Below are positions 1 through 11,000 of a stretch of 64,000 nucleotides of DNA, one piece after another. Source of the stretch: Symbiodinium natans (lineage: Eukaryota; Sar; Dinophyceae; Suessiales; Symbiodiniaceae); assembly GCA_905221605.1 (NCBI GenBank), contig CAJNDS010002348.1:411242-475241 (forward strand), written 5' to 3'. The notes under the pieces were generated by a model. It had not been told where the DNA came from and searched no databases. It saw only the letters and a list, made by a program, of their open reading frames with translations. The position numbers and the translations under genes are program-made. Position 1 is the stretch's first letter; every line of letters starts with the position of its first letter.

Positions 1-262
1 CTGAAGGCCTCCGAGGGTTAAGGTTTGATTTGGGGTGCAAAGTTTTAAGGTTTTTCCGAGCCAATAAGCTGGCAACCACAAGAGGGGGTTAGGGGACTCT
101 TGGGCTCCAAGTATGTTTCAGGACCTGGTATTTTTGGGGTAATTCCCCCCCTTTGTTTTGCGAATAGGTGTTTGCTATTCTTTTAGTGACTTGGTGAAAA
201 TACCTTTGGAAACGAGCCTTTTCGACAATCCTTTTATATGACTCAACTATCCTCTTATATGA
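1..262. other. Flank upstream of copia pol
   Basis: No gene is visible. The stretch carries scattered telomere-like words such as GGGTTAAGG. An in-frame stop at 260-262 closes the copia pol frame that follows. I see no LTR, primer-binding site or gag sequence, so the retroelement is either truncated here or its 5' part lies in sequence too diverged to read. Confidence 0.5.
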
Positions 263-3200
263 TGGCTCGTTCCTTCCTCCTTGAAGATGACGGGGCCGTT
301 CAACTCGAGAGTGTGTCTGGACTTCGTTCACCTGCACGACGCGGATAAGGAAGGACACTGGTTCTTGCACATCGTGGAGCCAAATGGGTCCTTCAACGTC
401 TTCTACCCGGTGGAGAGCCGAAATCCAGAACATGTGTTCGAGACCTTCTGCAACATATGGGCTTCTTTGGCCGGTTGGCCGGACGCCATCCTGGTGGACC
501 AGGACGGGGGCTTCGGAGCGTATTTTGCAGAACAGCTCGTTAACGTCGGCACGGAAATCGAGCACATTGCGGCGGAGGCACACTGGCAAGCAGGACAGGT
601 CGAGACGTTCAACCGGGCGTTCCGGTACGCGGCGGCCAAGTTGATCGACGAGCACCACATTACCGGCCGACTGGGGATGAAGATGCTCGCCTCTTCTGTC
701 GGCGCCAGCATGAACGACCGAGTTCGCACTTCTGGCTGCTCAGCAAACGAATGGGTGTTCGGGAAACACCCAAAGGTGCCAGTGGACTTGCTGTCACCGG
801 ATGGAAAGCTACAAGCTCTTCAAGGCATGGATGCCGACCAGGAGTTGAGACTGCGCCAACAAATCCGGGCCAGCGCCGACGCCAAGCTTGCCGAGTTCTC
901 CGTGAACCAGTCGTTGAGCAAGGCAATCCTCCGTCTGGGCAGACCAACTCGTCAGAGCTATGAGCCGGGCGAATTGGTGGCCTTCTGGCGTGAAGCCAGG
1001 ACCAGGAAAGATCCAAAGACAAGGAAGCTTCCGGCTGGTTGGTGCAGAGGCTCAGTCATTGGGCCCCACCGTGGAGATGAAGGCCAGTCGAACTACTGGG
1101 TCACCTCAAACGGCCGCTGTTTGTTGGTGGCCAAAGAGCAGCTGCGACCGGCCTTTGGGACAGAAGTGTGGCGCATCCAAGAAGAGGACATGCAGCAGCT
1201 GTTAGACAACCCGCCGGAGGAGTTCCTGGACATACGAGCCGAGGTCCCCGATGGAGAAGCTGGTGCACCCGGGGAAGTAATCCCTTTCTTCGACGACAAC
1301 ATCGAGGACGCACCTAACGAACTTCCCGGCGTAGACGCACAAGCCGCAGCAGGTGAAGGAGAGCATCGCGAAGGAGACGGACCACTACCGGAGCGATATG
1401 AACATGGCACTGGTTCCTTGTGTGGGTCTGATAGGACACAGCCGTCCCCAACGGCGCGCGAGGACCGACCTAGCGGCCTTGAAGAACCGGAAGCAAAGCG
1501 TTTCCGCTCGGAGGTCGTGGAGGTTGATACGCCAGAACCAGAGTTGGACGAAGCTGCTGAGGCTGCTCTTGAGGCCGCGCTCGGGAAGGGCGTAAACATC
1601 ACCACCGTCTATGTGCCGGTTTCAGTGGAGGAGCTCTTTGCCAAACCTTCGCAGCCCTTCCAGGAGTCCGTTTTGGCCGCTGGCACACGCGCTGCGTGCG
1701 CAACTCGAAAAGAGGCCAAAGCGCTTGAGAAGGAGATCCCCTTCAACCAGATCCCATTCGAGCAGAAGGACAGCTACGCGGCGGCCTTGCAGAAGGAGTG
1801 GGACACATGGACAAAGTATGCAGCGGTCGAGATCCTGTCGCCCCACGCGTCCCAGGTTGTGTTGGAACAGTACGACAGCAGTCGCATCCTCGACACTAGG
1901 GTGTGCTACCGCAACAAGAATGCGGCCTACCCCTGGCTGCCTTTGAAAGCAAAGGCTAGGCTGGTGTGCAGGGGCGACCGCGATCCTGACTTGCTCACTT
2001 TGCGGCGAGATGCTCCGACGCTGACAAGATTGGGTCTCATGGTGATCCTTCAAATTGCAGCAAGCTTGCCGTCCTGGTTCCTCTTCAACGCGGACGTCAC
2101 CGGCGCTTTCTTGCAGGGCGACCAGTCGCTGGCTTCGAGGAAGGAGCCTTTGTTTCTAAGGCAACCCCGTGAGGGCCTTCCGGGGCTCGTCACGGGCCAG
2201 ATCCTTCTCGTGGTTCGCGGGATTTTCGGCCTGGCAAACTCACCAAGGTTGTTCTGGAGGCACCTCCGCGACACATTGTTAAAGCTGGGTTTCGTGCAGT
2301 CCGTGCTCGATAAGGCCCTCTTCGCCTACTACCACCTGGGGCAATTGGTGCTCCTGATGGGAGCCCACGTGGACGATCTGATCGGTGCCGGCGAACCTGG
2401 AGGGCGCGCCGACGAAGTGCTGGCGAAGGTGAAAGAGGCCTTCGACTTTGGGTCCTGGGCCGACTCCCGGACAGACGAGGTGCTGGAATACGGCGGGAAA
2501 CAAGTCCGTCGACTTCCTGATGGCCGAGTGCAGCTGACGCAGGAGAAGTTCATCCAGGCAACGAACCTCACTCCGGTACCGAAGTGGAGGTCCATTCAGC
2601 CCAACTCCGAGCTGACTGGCCGGGAGACGACCGAGCTGAGATCGGCCGGCGGCTGTCTACACTGGCTCATTGGCCAGACACGTCCGGATCTGGCTGCCGG
2701 AACTTCACTCTTCATGTCCGGGAAGCCCACCGTTTCCAACCTCCTCGAGATCAACAAGTTGCTGAAGGAGGCAAAGAAATCTCAGGACTGGGGCCTGTGT
2801 TTTTCCCCCGTGCCGTTGGACCAGGCCAAGGTCGTGGTCTTCAGCGACGCCTCTTGGGCAAACGCCGAGGGCTTGAAGAGTCAAGCCGGGTACCTGAGCT
2901 TCTTGACGGGGCCCGATGTCTTTAGCCCCGGGGGTGACACAGCTTCCCTCATGGATTGGCGATCACATCGCATCCAACGCCAATGCCGGTCTACGCTGGC
3001 AGCTGAGACGATGTCCCTCGACACAGCATTCGACAGCGGCATCTTCCTCCGCGAGCTGTTAGCGGAAGTTCTCTTGGAGAGCTACTCGCCGGTGCAGAGC
3101 GGCGCACTTCCCAAGGACTTTCTCCCTGTACATCCCGTGACTGATTGCCGTAGTTTGTATGATCTTCTTGTGAAAGATGGGCCAGTGTCGGCCACGCAAG

Positions 3201-3373
3201 AGAAGCGTCTCACGATAGACCTAGGTGCAATCAAACAGTCAGCGGAAGAATTTGACCCCGAAGACCTGAAAGGTACGTTCAAGTGGGTTGACACCAGTCG
3301 CCAGTTAGCCGACCACCTTACCAAGCTTAAGCCATCTTACCAACTTACAAGGTTGGCTGGCACTGCAAGTTGA
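263..3373 (+). CDS. Ty1/copia pol polyprotein, 5'-truncated (IN-RT-RNaseH)
   Basis: The frame is open from 263 to a TGA at 3371-3373. The first ATG is at 287 and a TTG lies at 281; residue numbers here count from 281. The order integrase, reverse transcriptase, RNase H is that of Ty1/copia elements. Integrase core: D14 (LDFVHL), D73 (VDQDGG) and E108 (GQVETF), close to the D,D-35-E spacing. Reverse transcriptase: FNADVTGAFLQG with D605, then AHVDD with D698/D699 in place of the usual YVDD. RNase H: D856 (FSDAS), E909 (AAET), D955 (TDCRSLYD) and D1011 (ADHLTK), all four acidic residues kept. Gag, protease and the integrase zinc finger are missing, so this is a 5'-truncated copy. The 1030-codon frame has no internal stop, which suggests recent insertion or selection. 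Confidence 0.93.
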   Translation, partial: WLVPSSLKMTGPFNSRVCLDFVHLHDADKEGHWFLHIVEPNGSFNVFYPVESRNPEHVFETFCNIWASLAGWPDAILVDQDGGFGAYFAEQLVNVGTEIEHIAAEAHWQAGQVETFNRAFRYAAAKLIDEHHITGRLGMKMLASSVGASMNDRVRTSGCSANEWVFGKHPKVPVDLLSPDGKLQALQGMDADQELRLRQQIRASADAKLAEFSVNQSLSKAILRLGRPTRQSYEPGELVAFWREARTRKDPKTRKLPAGWCRGSVIGPHRGDEGQSNYWVTSNGRCLLVAKEQLRPAFGTEVWRIQEEDMQQLLDNPPEEFLDIRAEVPDGEAGAPGEVIPFFDDNIEDAPNELPGVDAQAAAGEGEHREGDGPLPERYEHGTGSLCGSDRTQPSPTAREDRPSGLEEPEAKRFRSEVVEVDTPEPELDEAAEAALEAALGKGVNITTVYVPVSVEELFAKPSQPFQESVLAAGTRAACATRKEAKALEKEIPFNQIPFEQKDSYAAALQKEWDTWTKYAAVEILSPHASQVVLEQYDSSRILDTRVCYRNKNAAYPWLPLKAKARLVCRGDRDPDLLTLRRDAPTLTRLGLMVILQIAASLPSWFLFNADVTGAFLQGDQSLASRKEPLFLRQPREGLPGLVTGQILLVVRGIFGLANSPRLFWRHLRDTLLKLGFVQSVLDKALFAYYHLGQLVLLMGAHVDDLIGAGEPGGRADEVLAKVKEAFDFGSWADSRTDEVLEYGGKQVRRLPDGRVQLTQEKFIQATNLTPVPKWRSIQPNSELTGRETTELRSAGGCLHWLIGQTRPDLAAGTSLFMSGKPTVSNLLEINKLLKEAKKSQDWGLCFSPVPLDQAKVVVFSDASWANAEGLKSQAGYLSFLTGPDVFSPGGDTASLMDWRSHRIQRQCRSTLAAETMSLDTAFDSGIFLRELLAEVLLESYSPVQSGALPKDFLPVHPVTDCRSLYDLLVKDGPVSATQEKRLTIDLGAIKQSAEEFDPEDLKGTFKWVDTSRQLADHLTKLKPSYQLTRLAGTAS

Positions 3374-5070
3374 CGTACAGAACGATGCCAGGGATCAAGG
3401 AAGTCATCCGGCTTCTTGATCAACTTAAAGTACAGGGAATGCAAAGTTCTGCGATTCCATATGCTTTCGTGGAGCGAGAGCGTCATGCCATTTGAAGCAT
3501 GTATGTACTGCCGCTACAGGGCCCTTGAGCTTATGCGCGCTAGGCGCCAGAAAAGTAGCAGTGTGCAGCCTGCTGGGGAACCTTGTGAACCAGGCTCCAA
3601 CTCCCTTAATCCGCGGTCGTGAACCCCGCAGATTGCAATCAGGGCACATGCAACATGCCGGCCACAAGAGAACACACATTGTAAACTCCATGTACGTCCT
3701 CATGTCATCCCTCAGGAGCCAAAGTCATCCGTATACAATATAAATAAATAAATTACTCTATATATATACACATATATAGTTATGTATTTAATCTTTGCAT
3801 ATACTTATTGATGTATTGACCTGTTTATCCCAGATCTAAGCCCCTGACACCTGCACCCGAACCTGAGGTGGTTTGGCGGTGGCACTGACATCACTCCCTC
3901 CTACCTGGCCACTGGGCCCTTTTAAGGGTTCAGGGTTTTGGGGTTTAGGGCTGAGGCCACTCGGGGTATCCCTGATTTTGGTCTCATCTTTCAGACTTGT
4001 TCATGTGGTTGCAAGGGACTTCTTGGCCCTAAGAGGTTGAGAGGTTCTTGCATTATTTGGCTGTCGGTTGCTGTACATAGGCCTGAGGGTTTAGGGTTTA
4101 GGGAACCAGAGTTTAGGGAACCAGAGTTTGGGGTTGAGGGTTTGAGGGTTAGGGGCTGTTGCTTCTTGTGGGCATAAGGCTTTGTTACCTCTTTGGTATG
4201 GCCTTAGCTTCAGGCGTTCAGAGGCACTCTTTTGGGGCAGGGTGTGCTTTTGAGGCTAGACCTTTGAACCCATAAGCCCCCTACAAAACCCTTTGGCCCT
4301 TCAACCCTGAACCCCCTAAACCTCTTTGAGTCCCTTGAAGCCTGAACCCCTTAAACCCCTCACACCCCTCAAACCCTCGACTCCGCAAGCCCGTGAGCCC
4401 TGGAGCCCAGAATGCCGTATTTCACTCCTTAGAGGCATAGTAGCAGTTCTCTAAATTAGGTTCCCGTCTGTGCGGTCCCCATACAGTACGGCACCTTATG
4501 AAAACGATCCCCCCAAAACCCTGAAACCAAAAACCCGAGTTTAGAGATGTGCGTTGGGATGTTCCCGCTTATACGAACAGTCCTTCCTTGGGCTTCTGGT
4601 ACCCCGATTTATAATCCCGAAGAAGGACCTAAGTTAAGGGTTTAGGGCTGCGGATGTAGGGCTTCCAGAACGGCCTCCGGGGACTGAAACTTTGGGGTTG
4701 AGGGTATCAGGAGAAAAGAACCCTAGCCCTAAACCCGAAACCCGAAACCCTGAAACCCGAAAACCGAAACCCTGAAACCCTAAACCCTAAACCCTAACCC
4801 CTAAACCCCAAACCCAAGCCTGCTCCATGCATCGATCCTTCCATGAGCCCCCACTAACCTCCAACCCCTCCCCTCGGGGCCTCATATCAACTTCAAACTG
4901 GGCGGGCTTAGGGTTTAGGGTTTAGGGTTTAGGGTTTAGGGTTTAGGGTTTAGGGTTTAGGGTTTAGGGTTCAGGTTTCTTGGCTCAGGGCTCAAGGTTT
5001 AGGGTTAGCGGTACTTCATCTATGCGCACATCTTGGGATGTTCCCCCTTACCCTGCATCCCGCAACGAAG
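3374..5070. other. Copia 3' flank and telomere-repeat-rich region
   Basis: The first ~390 bases after the pol stop are not telomeric and end in an AT-rich patch (3735-3830). They may be the element's 3' tail, but I see no LTR copy or polypurine tract. From 3920 on, degenerate TTTAGGG and CCCTAAA words begin, with a clean tract at 4911-4971. The first recognisable CPOX exon starts at 5071; earlier CPOX exons were not found here. Confidence 0.5.
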
Positions 5071-8000
5071 GACAAGGAGGACATGAAGCATTTCCATGGG
5101 ACCTACAAGGCTCCTGGGCCCTTGCTGACTCAGACTTAAACCCCTGTTGAAGTCTTAGTTGTCTAGGACGCGGAGTGGGCCCTTATTTCTGTTTTTTAGG
5201 GTTGGGGGTTCCCTTAGAGTCCCCTCAACAACCAAAAATGGGCATCCTTTTTGTTCCTAGGTTTCTCCTGGGTCTAGTTGTATTTGTTGCAGTTGGTGGT
5301 TTTTGTGATTTGGGTTTAGGGTTTAGGGTTTAGGGTTTAGGGTTTAGGGTTTAGGGTTTAGGGTTTGTGCATCGGCCTCTTCGGGCCCCCCTAAGCGCAA
5401 GCCCCCCGAAGGGTCAAGGGAGTCGGACTCGCATCCCGAAGGTTGCTACAGGTTCCCTTGAATGTACTCCGAATATGGCCCTAACCCTAAACCCTAAACC
5501 CTAAACCCTAAAACCCTAAACCCTAAACCCTAAAACCCTAAACCCTAAACCCTAAAACTGCCTAAAGGATCTCAAGGAAGGCGCCCCAAAACCCACGGGT
5601 GCAAGGTACAACCTCTAGATAGGGGCTTCGGATTTCGGCTCCACCCTGAGCGCCGAAACCCCCAAACCCTGGTGGCTTGTACTCTACTAGAGTCATCGAT
5701 TGTCTAACTCTAAACCCTAGATAGGGTTTGGGGTTTGGGGTTTGGGTTTAGGGTTAAGGGTTTAGGGTTTAGGGTTTCTAGATTTATTCAATAGGCCCCT
5801 CTCTTATTTCATCTAAGTGATAGATTGGAGTCTCTGCGTGACATGGGCCCTCATGGGGAGCATAACTTTGTTTAAGCAGTGCCTGGAGATCCCAGGGTTT
5901 AGGGTTTAGGGCTTAGGGACAATAAGCAGGTCTAAGAATCATGTGGAACTAGGATTCGGAGCAGTCCCTTGCTTATTCCGTTCTTTTAGGGGCTTGGGGT
6001 CCCCAAAAGCCCCTTTTAGAACAAAAAGGGCACCCTGCTTGTTCCTAGGCTACTCTGGGGTGTGGGGAAAGTCCACCCCTGGGCGGGTTGAAGGGCATCA
6101 GGGTCTTTCAGTGGCGCCTCCGTTGTTTTCGGGCGCGAGCGCGTCGCGAAGTCCGGGAAGTAGGGCTCCTGAACCGCAACCCCGCGCCCTAAACTCTCAG
6201 CCCTCAACGCGCGTCAGGATGTCTGTGACAAGTACGACCCCGACTGGTACGGCAAGTTCAAGAGACTTTGGCTGCAGATGGATCAGGGCTCGGGTCCCTC
6301 TACCCTAAACCCTAAACCCCAAACCCCAAACCCCAAACCCCAAACCCCAAACCCCAAACCCTAAACCCCAAACCCCAAACCCTAAACCCTAAACCCCAAA
6401 CCCCAAACCCCAAACCCTAAACCCTAAACACTACCCCAGGAAGTGGGCCGACGAGTACTTCCTCATCCAGCATCGTCAGGCTGGGAGTTGACCTTCTAAG
6501 GGCGCCACCATCGATTTTCTCCCATTTCTCTCTGCCGTAAACCGTAAACTCTATAAGAGGGTCTGGCTTTTTGGGCTTAGGGTTTAGGGTTTCGGGTCTA
6601 GGGTTTAGGGTTTGAGGTTGTAAACCCTAAGCCTGAACCCCCTTTGAACCTGAACCCCTAAACCTTCGACGAGGACGCTCCTAATCACCCCTAAACCTCC
6701 TGATTAAGCCCAAAACAAGGCCGGAATCCGAGGCAAGAAATCGGGAATGTTGCAGGGAGGTCCCTGCAAGGGCGAAGCTGTGTCAAGCTGCGGGTGTAGA
6801 TTGCAGGGGTTTCGGGTTTCGGGTTTGGGGTTTAGGGTTTAATTAGGGTTTAGGGTTTAGGGTTTTGTCCCAAGAGCACCAAGAAGGGTCGATGTGTGTC
6901 CTCTCGCATCGCCCTCAGAAGTGTGAGGCGTCTCTTTTCGTGATAGGGCACGTAGGCATCTTCCAATCCCGGGCATCATGCCCGATGCCACTATTTCGAG
7001 ATCTCCAATTCACGCTCTGCAAAGAAGGGTCGACAATCTTGCGGTCAAGACCCCCTCTAAATTCTAAGCGCTTCAAACCCAAGGAACCTTCATGCCATCA
7101 AGGTAACACTGCTCGCTTTCACCCAAGAGCCTAAAGCCTTAAACCCTGAAACCCGATAAGCCCTAAACTCTAAACCCTAAACCCTGAAACCCCAAACAAT
7201 GAACCCGCAAAACTTGAACCCTCAACCTGCCATACGGAGAAAGATTAAACCCTAAACGCTGACACCCTAAACTCTCATCCTTGAACCCAGAAACCGTGAT
7301 ACCCCGAGCCTACACCTGGAAACCCCAAACCTAGTCCCTGAACCGTGAAACCCTAAACCTTACACTCTAAACCCTGAAGCCCGGAAACCCTGAACGCTAA
7401 ACCCTCAACCCTCAACCCCAAGCCCTGAAACCCCGAAACCCCTTAACCCTCAACCCCCAAAGCCTAAGCCCTGAACCTTAAGCCCTAAACCCTCAAACCC
7501 TGAAACCCCTAACCTAGACCCTAAGTCCTGAAACCCCTAAACCCCAGACCCTAAGTCCTGAACCCTAAACCTTAAATCCTAAACCCTAAACCTTAAATCC
7601 TAAACCCTAAACCCTAAACCCTAAACCCTAAACCCTAAACCCTAAACCCTAAACCCTAAACTCCACGAAAAACACTTCTTTGAAAGGAAACCCGCGGTCT
7701 GGGCGGCATCTTCTTCGACGACTTCAACACCGAGGCTTAGGGGTTTAAGGTTTCTATATCCCCCTTGAGAATTGTTTTTTATTCTTGTTTATATAAAACA
7801 CAAGAGGATATTAAAAATATTATTTTTATAGAGGTTCTAAGGGGAGTGTAGGTTTAGGGTTTGGGGTTTAGGGTTTACGGTTTAGGGTTGAGGGTTGAGG
7901 GTTTTCGGTTTGGGGTTTAGGGTTTAGGGTTTGGGGGTTATATAGGGTTTAGGGTTTAAGGTTTGGGGTTTGGGCTTTGGGGTTTGGGGTTTAGGGTCTT

Positions 8001-11000
8001 GGGCCCAGGATTGCCAGGAGAAATCCTCTAAGCCCCAACAGTTTTCAAGCCCTGAACCATATATTGTCAGGGTTTACGGTCCAAACTTGAACCCCTAATC
8101 GTAAACCTAAACCTGAAACCCAAAACCCCTAAACCCCTAAACCCCTAACCCCTAAACACCTAAACCCCTAATACCCTAATACCCGAATACCCCTAAGCCC
8201 ATAAGCCCCAAACCAGGCCTGAAACTGGGTAGCTCTCATTTCTACTCGAAGCTCCAGACCCTAAGTCTTAAAGAGGTGCTAAACCCTAAAACCCTAAAAC
8301 CCTAAAACCCTAAAACCCTAAAACCCTAAAACCCTAAAACCCTAAAACCCTAAAACCCTAAAACCCTAAAACCCTAAAACCCTAAAACCCTAAAACCCTA
8401 AAACCCTAAAACCCTAAACCCTAAACCCTATTTCTACTCGAAGCTCCAGACCCTAAGTCCTAAAGAGGTGCTGAACCTTCAGCCTTCAAGCCCAAACCTT
8501 CAAGGAAAAAGGAAAACACCCACATATTCGGTTCAGGGTTTAGGGTTGAGGGTTTAGGGTTTAGGGTTTAGGGTTTAGGGTTTAGGGTTTAGGGTTCACA
8601 ACCCCCCTCCCCCCCGCCCCCCCTTGTCTCAGGACCCCGAGAGGCATCTGAAGTTTTCGACCGACTGCTTGGCTGCAGTTCCCAAGGCCCCACATTTTAG
8701 GGTTTAGAGTTTAAAGTTTAGGGTTTAGGTTTTAGGGTTTGGGGTTTAGGGTTTATCTATTTCTTTTAGTTGTTTCGGGTGTAGGGTTGAGGGTCTTTTT
8801 GGCCAGGGGTGCTTGTTTAGAGGTTTCAGGGTTTTTTCGTTTGGGTTTTGTTTTGTTTCATTGTTGGTTTAGAGGTTTCAGGGCTTTTGTGTTTATTTAG
8901 GGCTTAAGGTTTTCTCGTAGGCGCAGGGCTTGGAGTTTATGGCTCAAGGCTGAGTAGGGCTGTTGGCTTTGAGATTCGAGGCCAAAACCCCGAACCCCCA
9001 ACCCTACCCAAACCCCAAACCCTAAACCCCAAACCCTAAACCCCAAACCCTAAACCCCAAACCCTAAACCCCAAACCCTAAACCCTAAACCCTCAATCCT
9101 AAACCCTAAACCCTCAACCCTAAACCCTACCAGCCAGGGTTAGAGTGCGAAGTGCGGTCGAGGGTTTAGGCGGTTCACGTCCCGCAGGACATCCATTCCG
9201 ATTGGCTCTTCAGACTTCCAGAGGGTTTAGGGTTTAGGGTTTAGGGTTTTAGGGTTTTTGGGTTTTAGGGTTTTAGGGTTTTAGGGTTTTAGGGTTTTAG
9301 GGTTTTAGGGTTTTAGGGTTTTAGGGCTACTTGCATCATCTCCAATGGTGATCTTTTGGATTCCTCAAATAGTTGTTTTGGGCGAATAAAACAACAGTAT
9401 ATTGTTACCATTTTGTAGAAATGTAGGGGTTTAAGGTTTAGGGTTTAGGGTTTAGGGTTTAGGGTTTAGGGTTTAGGGTTTAAGGCTGGGGGATATCCGG
9501 CCAGTCTTGGTCGCCTGCCATCTGAGTGAAACATATTTCGTGAGGCGAGGCCTGGGGGCTAAATGGGCTGATCCCCCAAGCTTGGGATGTTCAGCCTTAT
9601 ACTACCAGTCCGTAATCGGGTTTAGGGTTTAGGGTTTAGGGTTTAGGGTTTAGGGTGTAGGGTTTAGGGAATTATCGGTCCCCCTTTAGAATCCCGATTC
9701 AGGATACAAGCCCTAAAATTTACATCTTGCCAGGTCATGTCCGAAAGCTCTTGTTGTAGAGTTTAGGGTTTAGGGTTTAGGGTTTAGGGTCTAGGGTCTA
9801 GGGTTTAGGGTTTAGGGTTTAGCGTTTAGGGCTTAGGGTTTAGGGTTTAGCGTTTAGGGCTTAGGGCATAGGGCTTAGGGTTTAGGGTTCAGGGTTTAGG
9901 GTTCCGGGTTTAGGGTTTTTGGGTTTAGGGTTTTTGGGTTTAGGGTTTAGTGTGAATTCTGCCATGGTCGCAGGCCTATGTGCCAATTCTCGAGAAGAAC
10001 AAGGACTTCCAGATTCCCCAGTTTGAGGGCTGCTGTTGGGTTTAAGGTTCAGGGTGCAGGGTTCAGGGTTCAGGGTTTGGGGTTTAGGGTTTAGGGTTCA
10101 GGGTTCAGGGTTCAGGGTTGCGGGTTGAGGGTTTAGGGTTTAGGGTTTGTCTCAACTTTTCCTACACCCTCCACGAGACAGAAGCCAAGCACTGGCCCAG
10201 CATCATGGGTTTCTCTACTACCCCTAGGTTTAGGGTTTAGGGTTCAGGGTTTAGGGTTTAGGGCTACTACCCCCCCCCCCCCCCCCGCCTAGGTTCCCAC
10301 TTAAATATTCTTAACTAGGCTTAGTTGTCCCCAAATCGCCTGAGTTATGGGGGGAACCAAGGGGGGGGGGGGGGTAGTATAGAGGGTGGTAGAGGAACCC
10401 ATGACAGCACCCTTAACCCTACACCCCAAACCCTCAACCCTGTCCCAGCTGGGTGTGGCTCGTCCAAGGCGAACCTTAACATAGAATCCCTACAAGTTCT
10501 TTGGTGGGGTGACCTTCGGTACCTCTTGGGGTAGACCCTTTTGCAAGAGCCGCCTCTTAAAGAGCCCTAGCTTAGACCTGCTCGCATGTAGACTGGATCA
10601 CAAGACCTGCACTGCCCTGCACCCTCAACCCTACACCCCAAGCCCCAAACCCTAAACCCTAAACTTAAACCCCAAAACCCAAAACCCTAAACCCTAAACC
10701 CTAAACCCTAAACCCTAAACCCTAAACGTTACTTGCAGACCTTCATGTTTTTTCTTTGATGGCGGCTTGCCCCTTGAACGTCGCAGGAACGATACCTCAA
10801 TAAGTGAATAAGCGGAACCCTAAACCCTAAACCCCTAAACCCTCTAAACCCTCTAATTGCCATCTAATCTATGGTTAGTTGCTTGGTCAGTGGGTATGGG
10901 TGGGCCCCTAAAAAGGCACCTTATATACCCCTTATATTTTATTCCCCATTCAAGTCAAGGGCCCCGAAAACTACCCTTGGATCTAAACCCCCTGTAACCT

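Noticed and set aside
89-658. 189-codon minus ORF
   Set aside because: It is the antisense shadow of the copia integrase frame.
1093-1605. 170-codon minus ORF
   Set aside because: Antisense of the copia linker between integrase and reverse transcriptase; Ser/Pro-rich composition follows from the codon bias of the real frame.
4880-4915. Upstream CPOX exon at CCTCATATCAACTTCAAACTGG
   Set aside because: HINFKLG vaguely recalls the HFNYRYF region but lacks a proper acceptor and the conserved residues.
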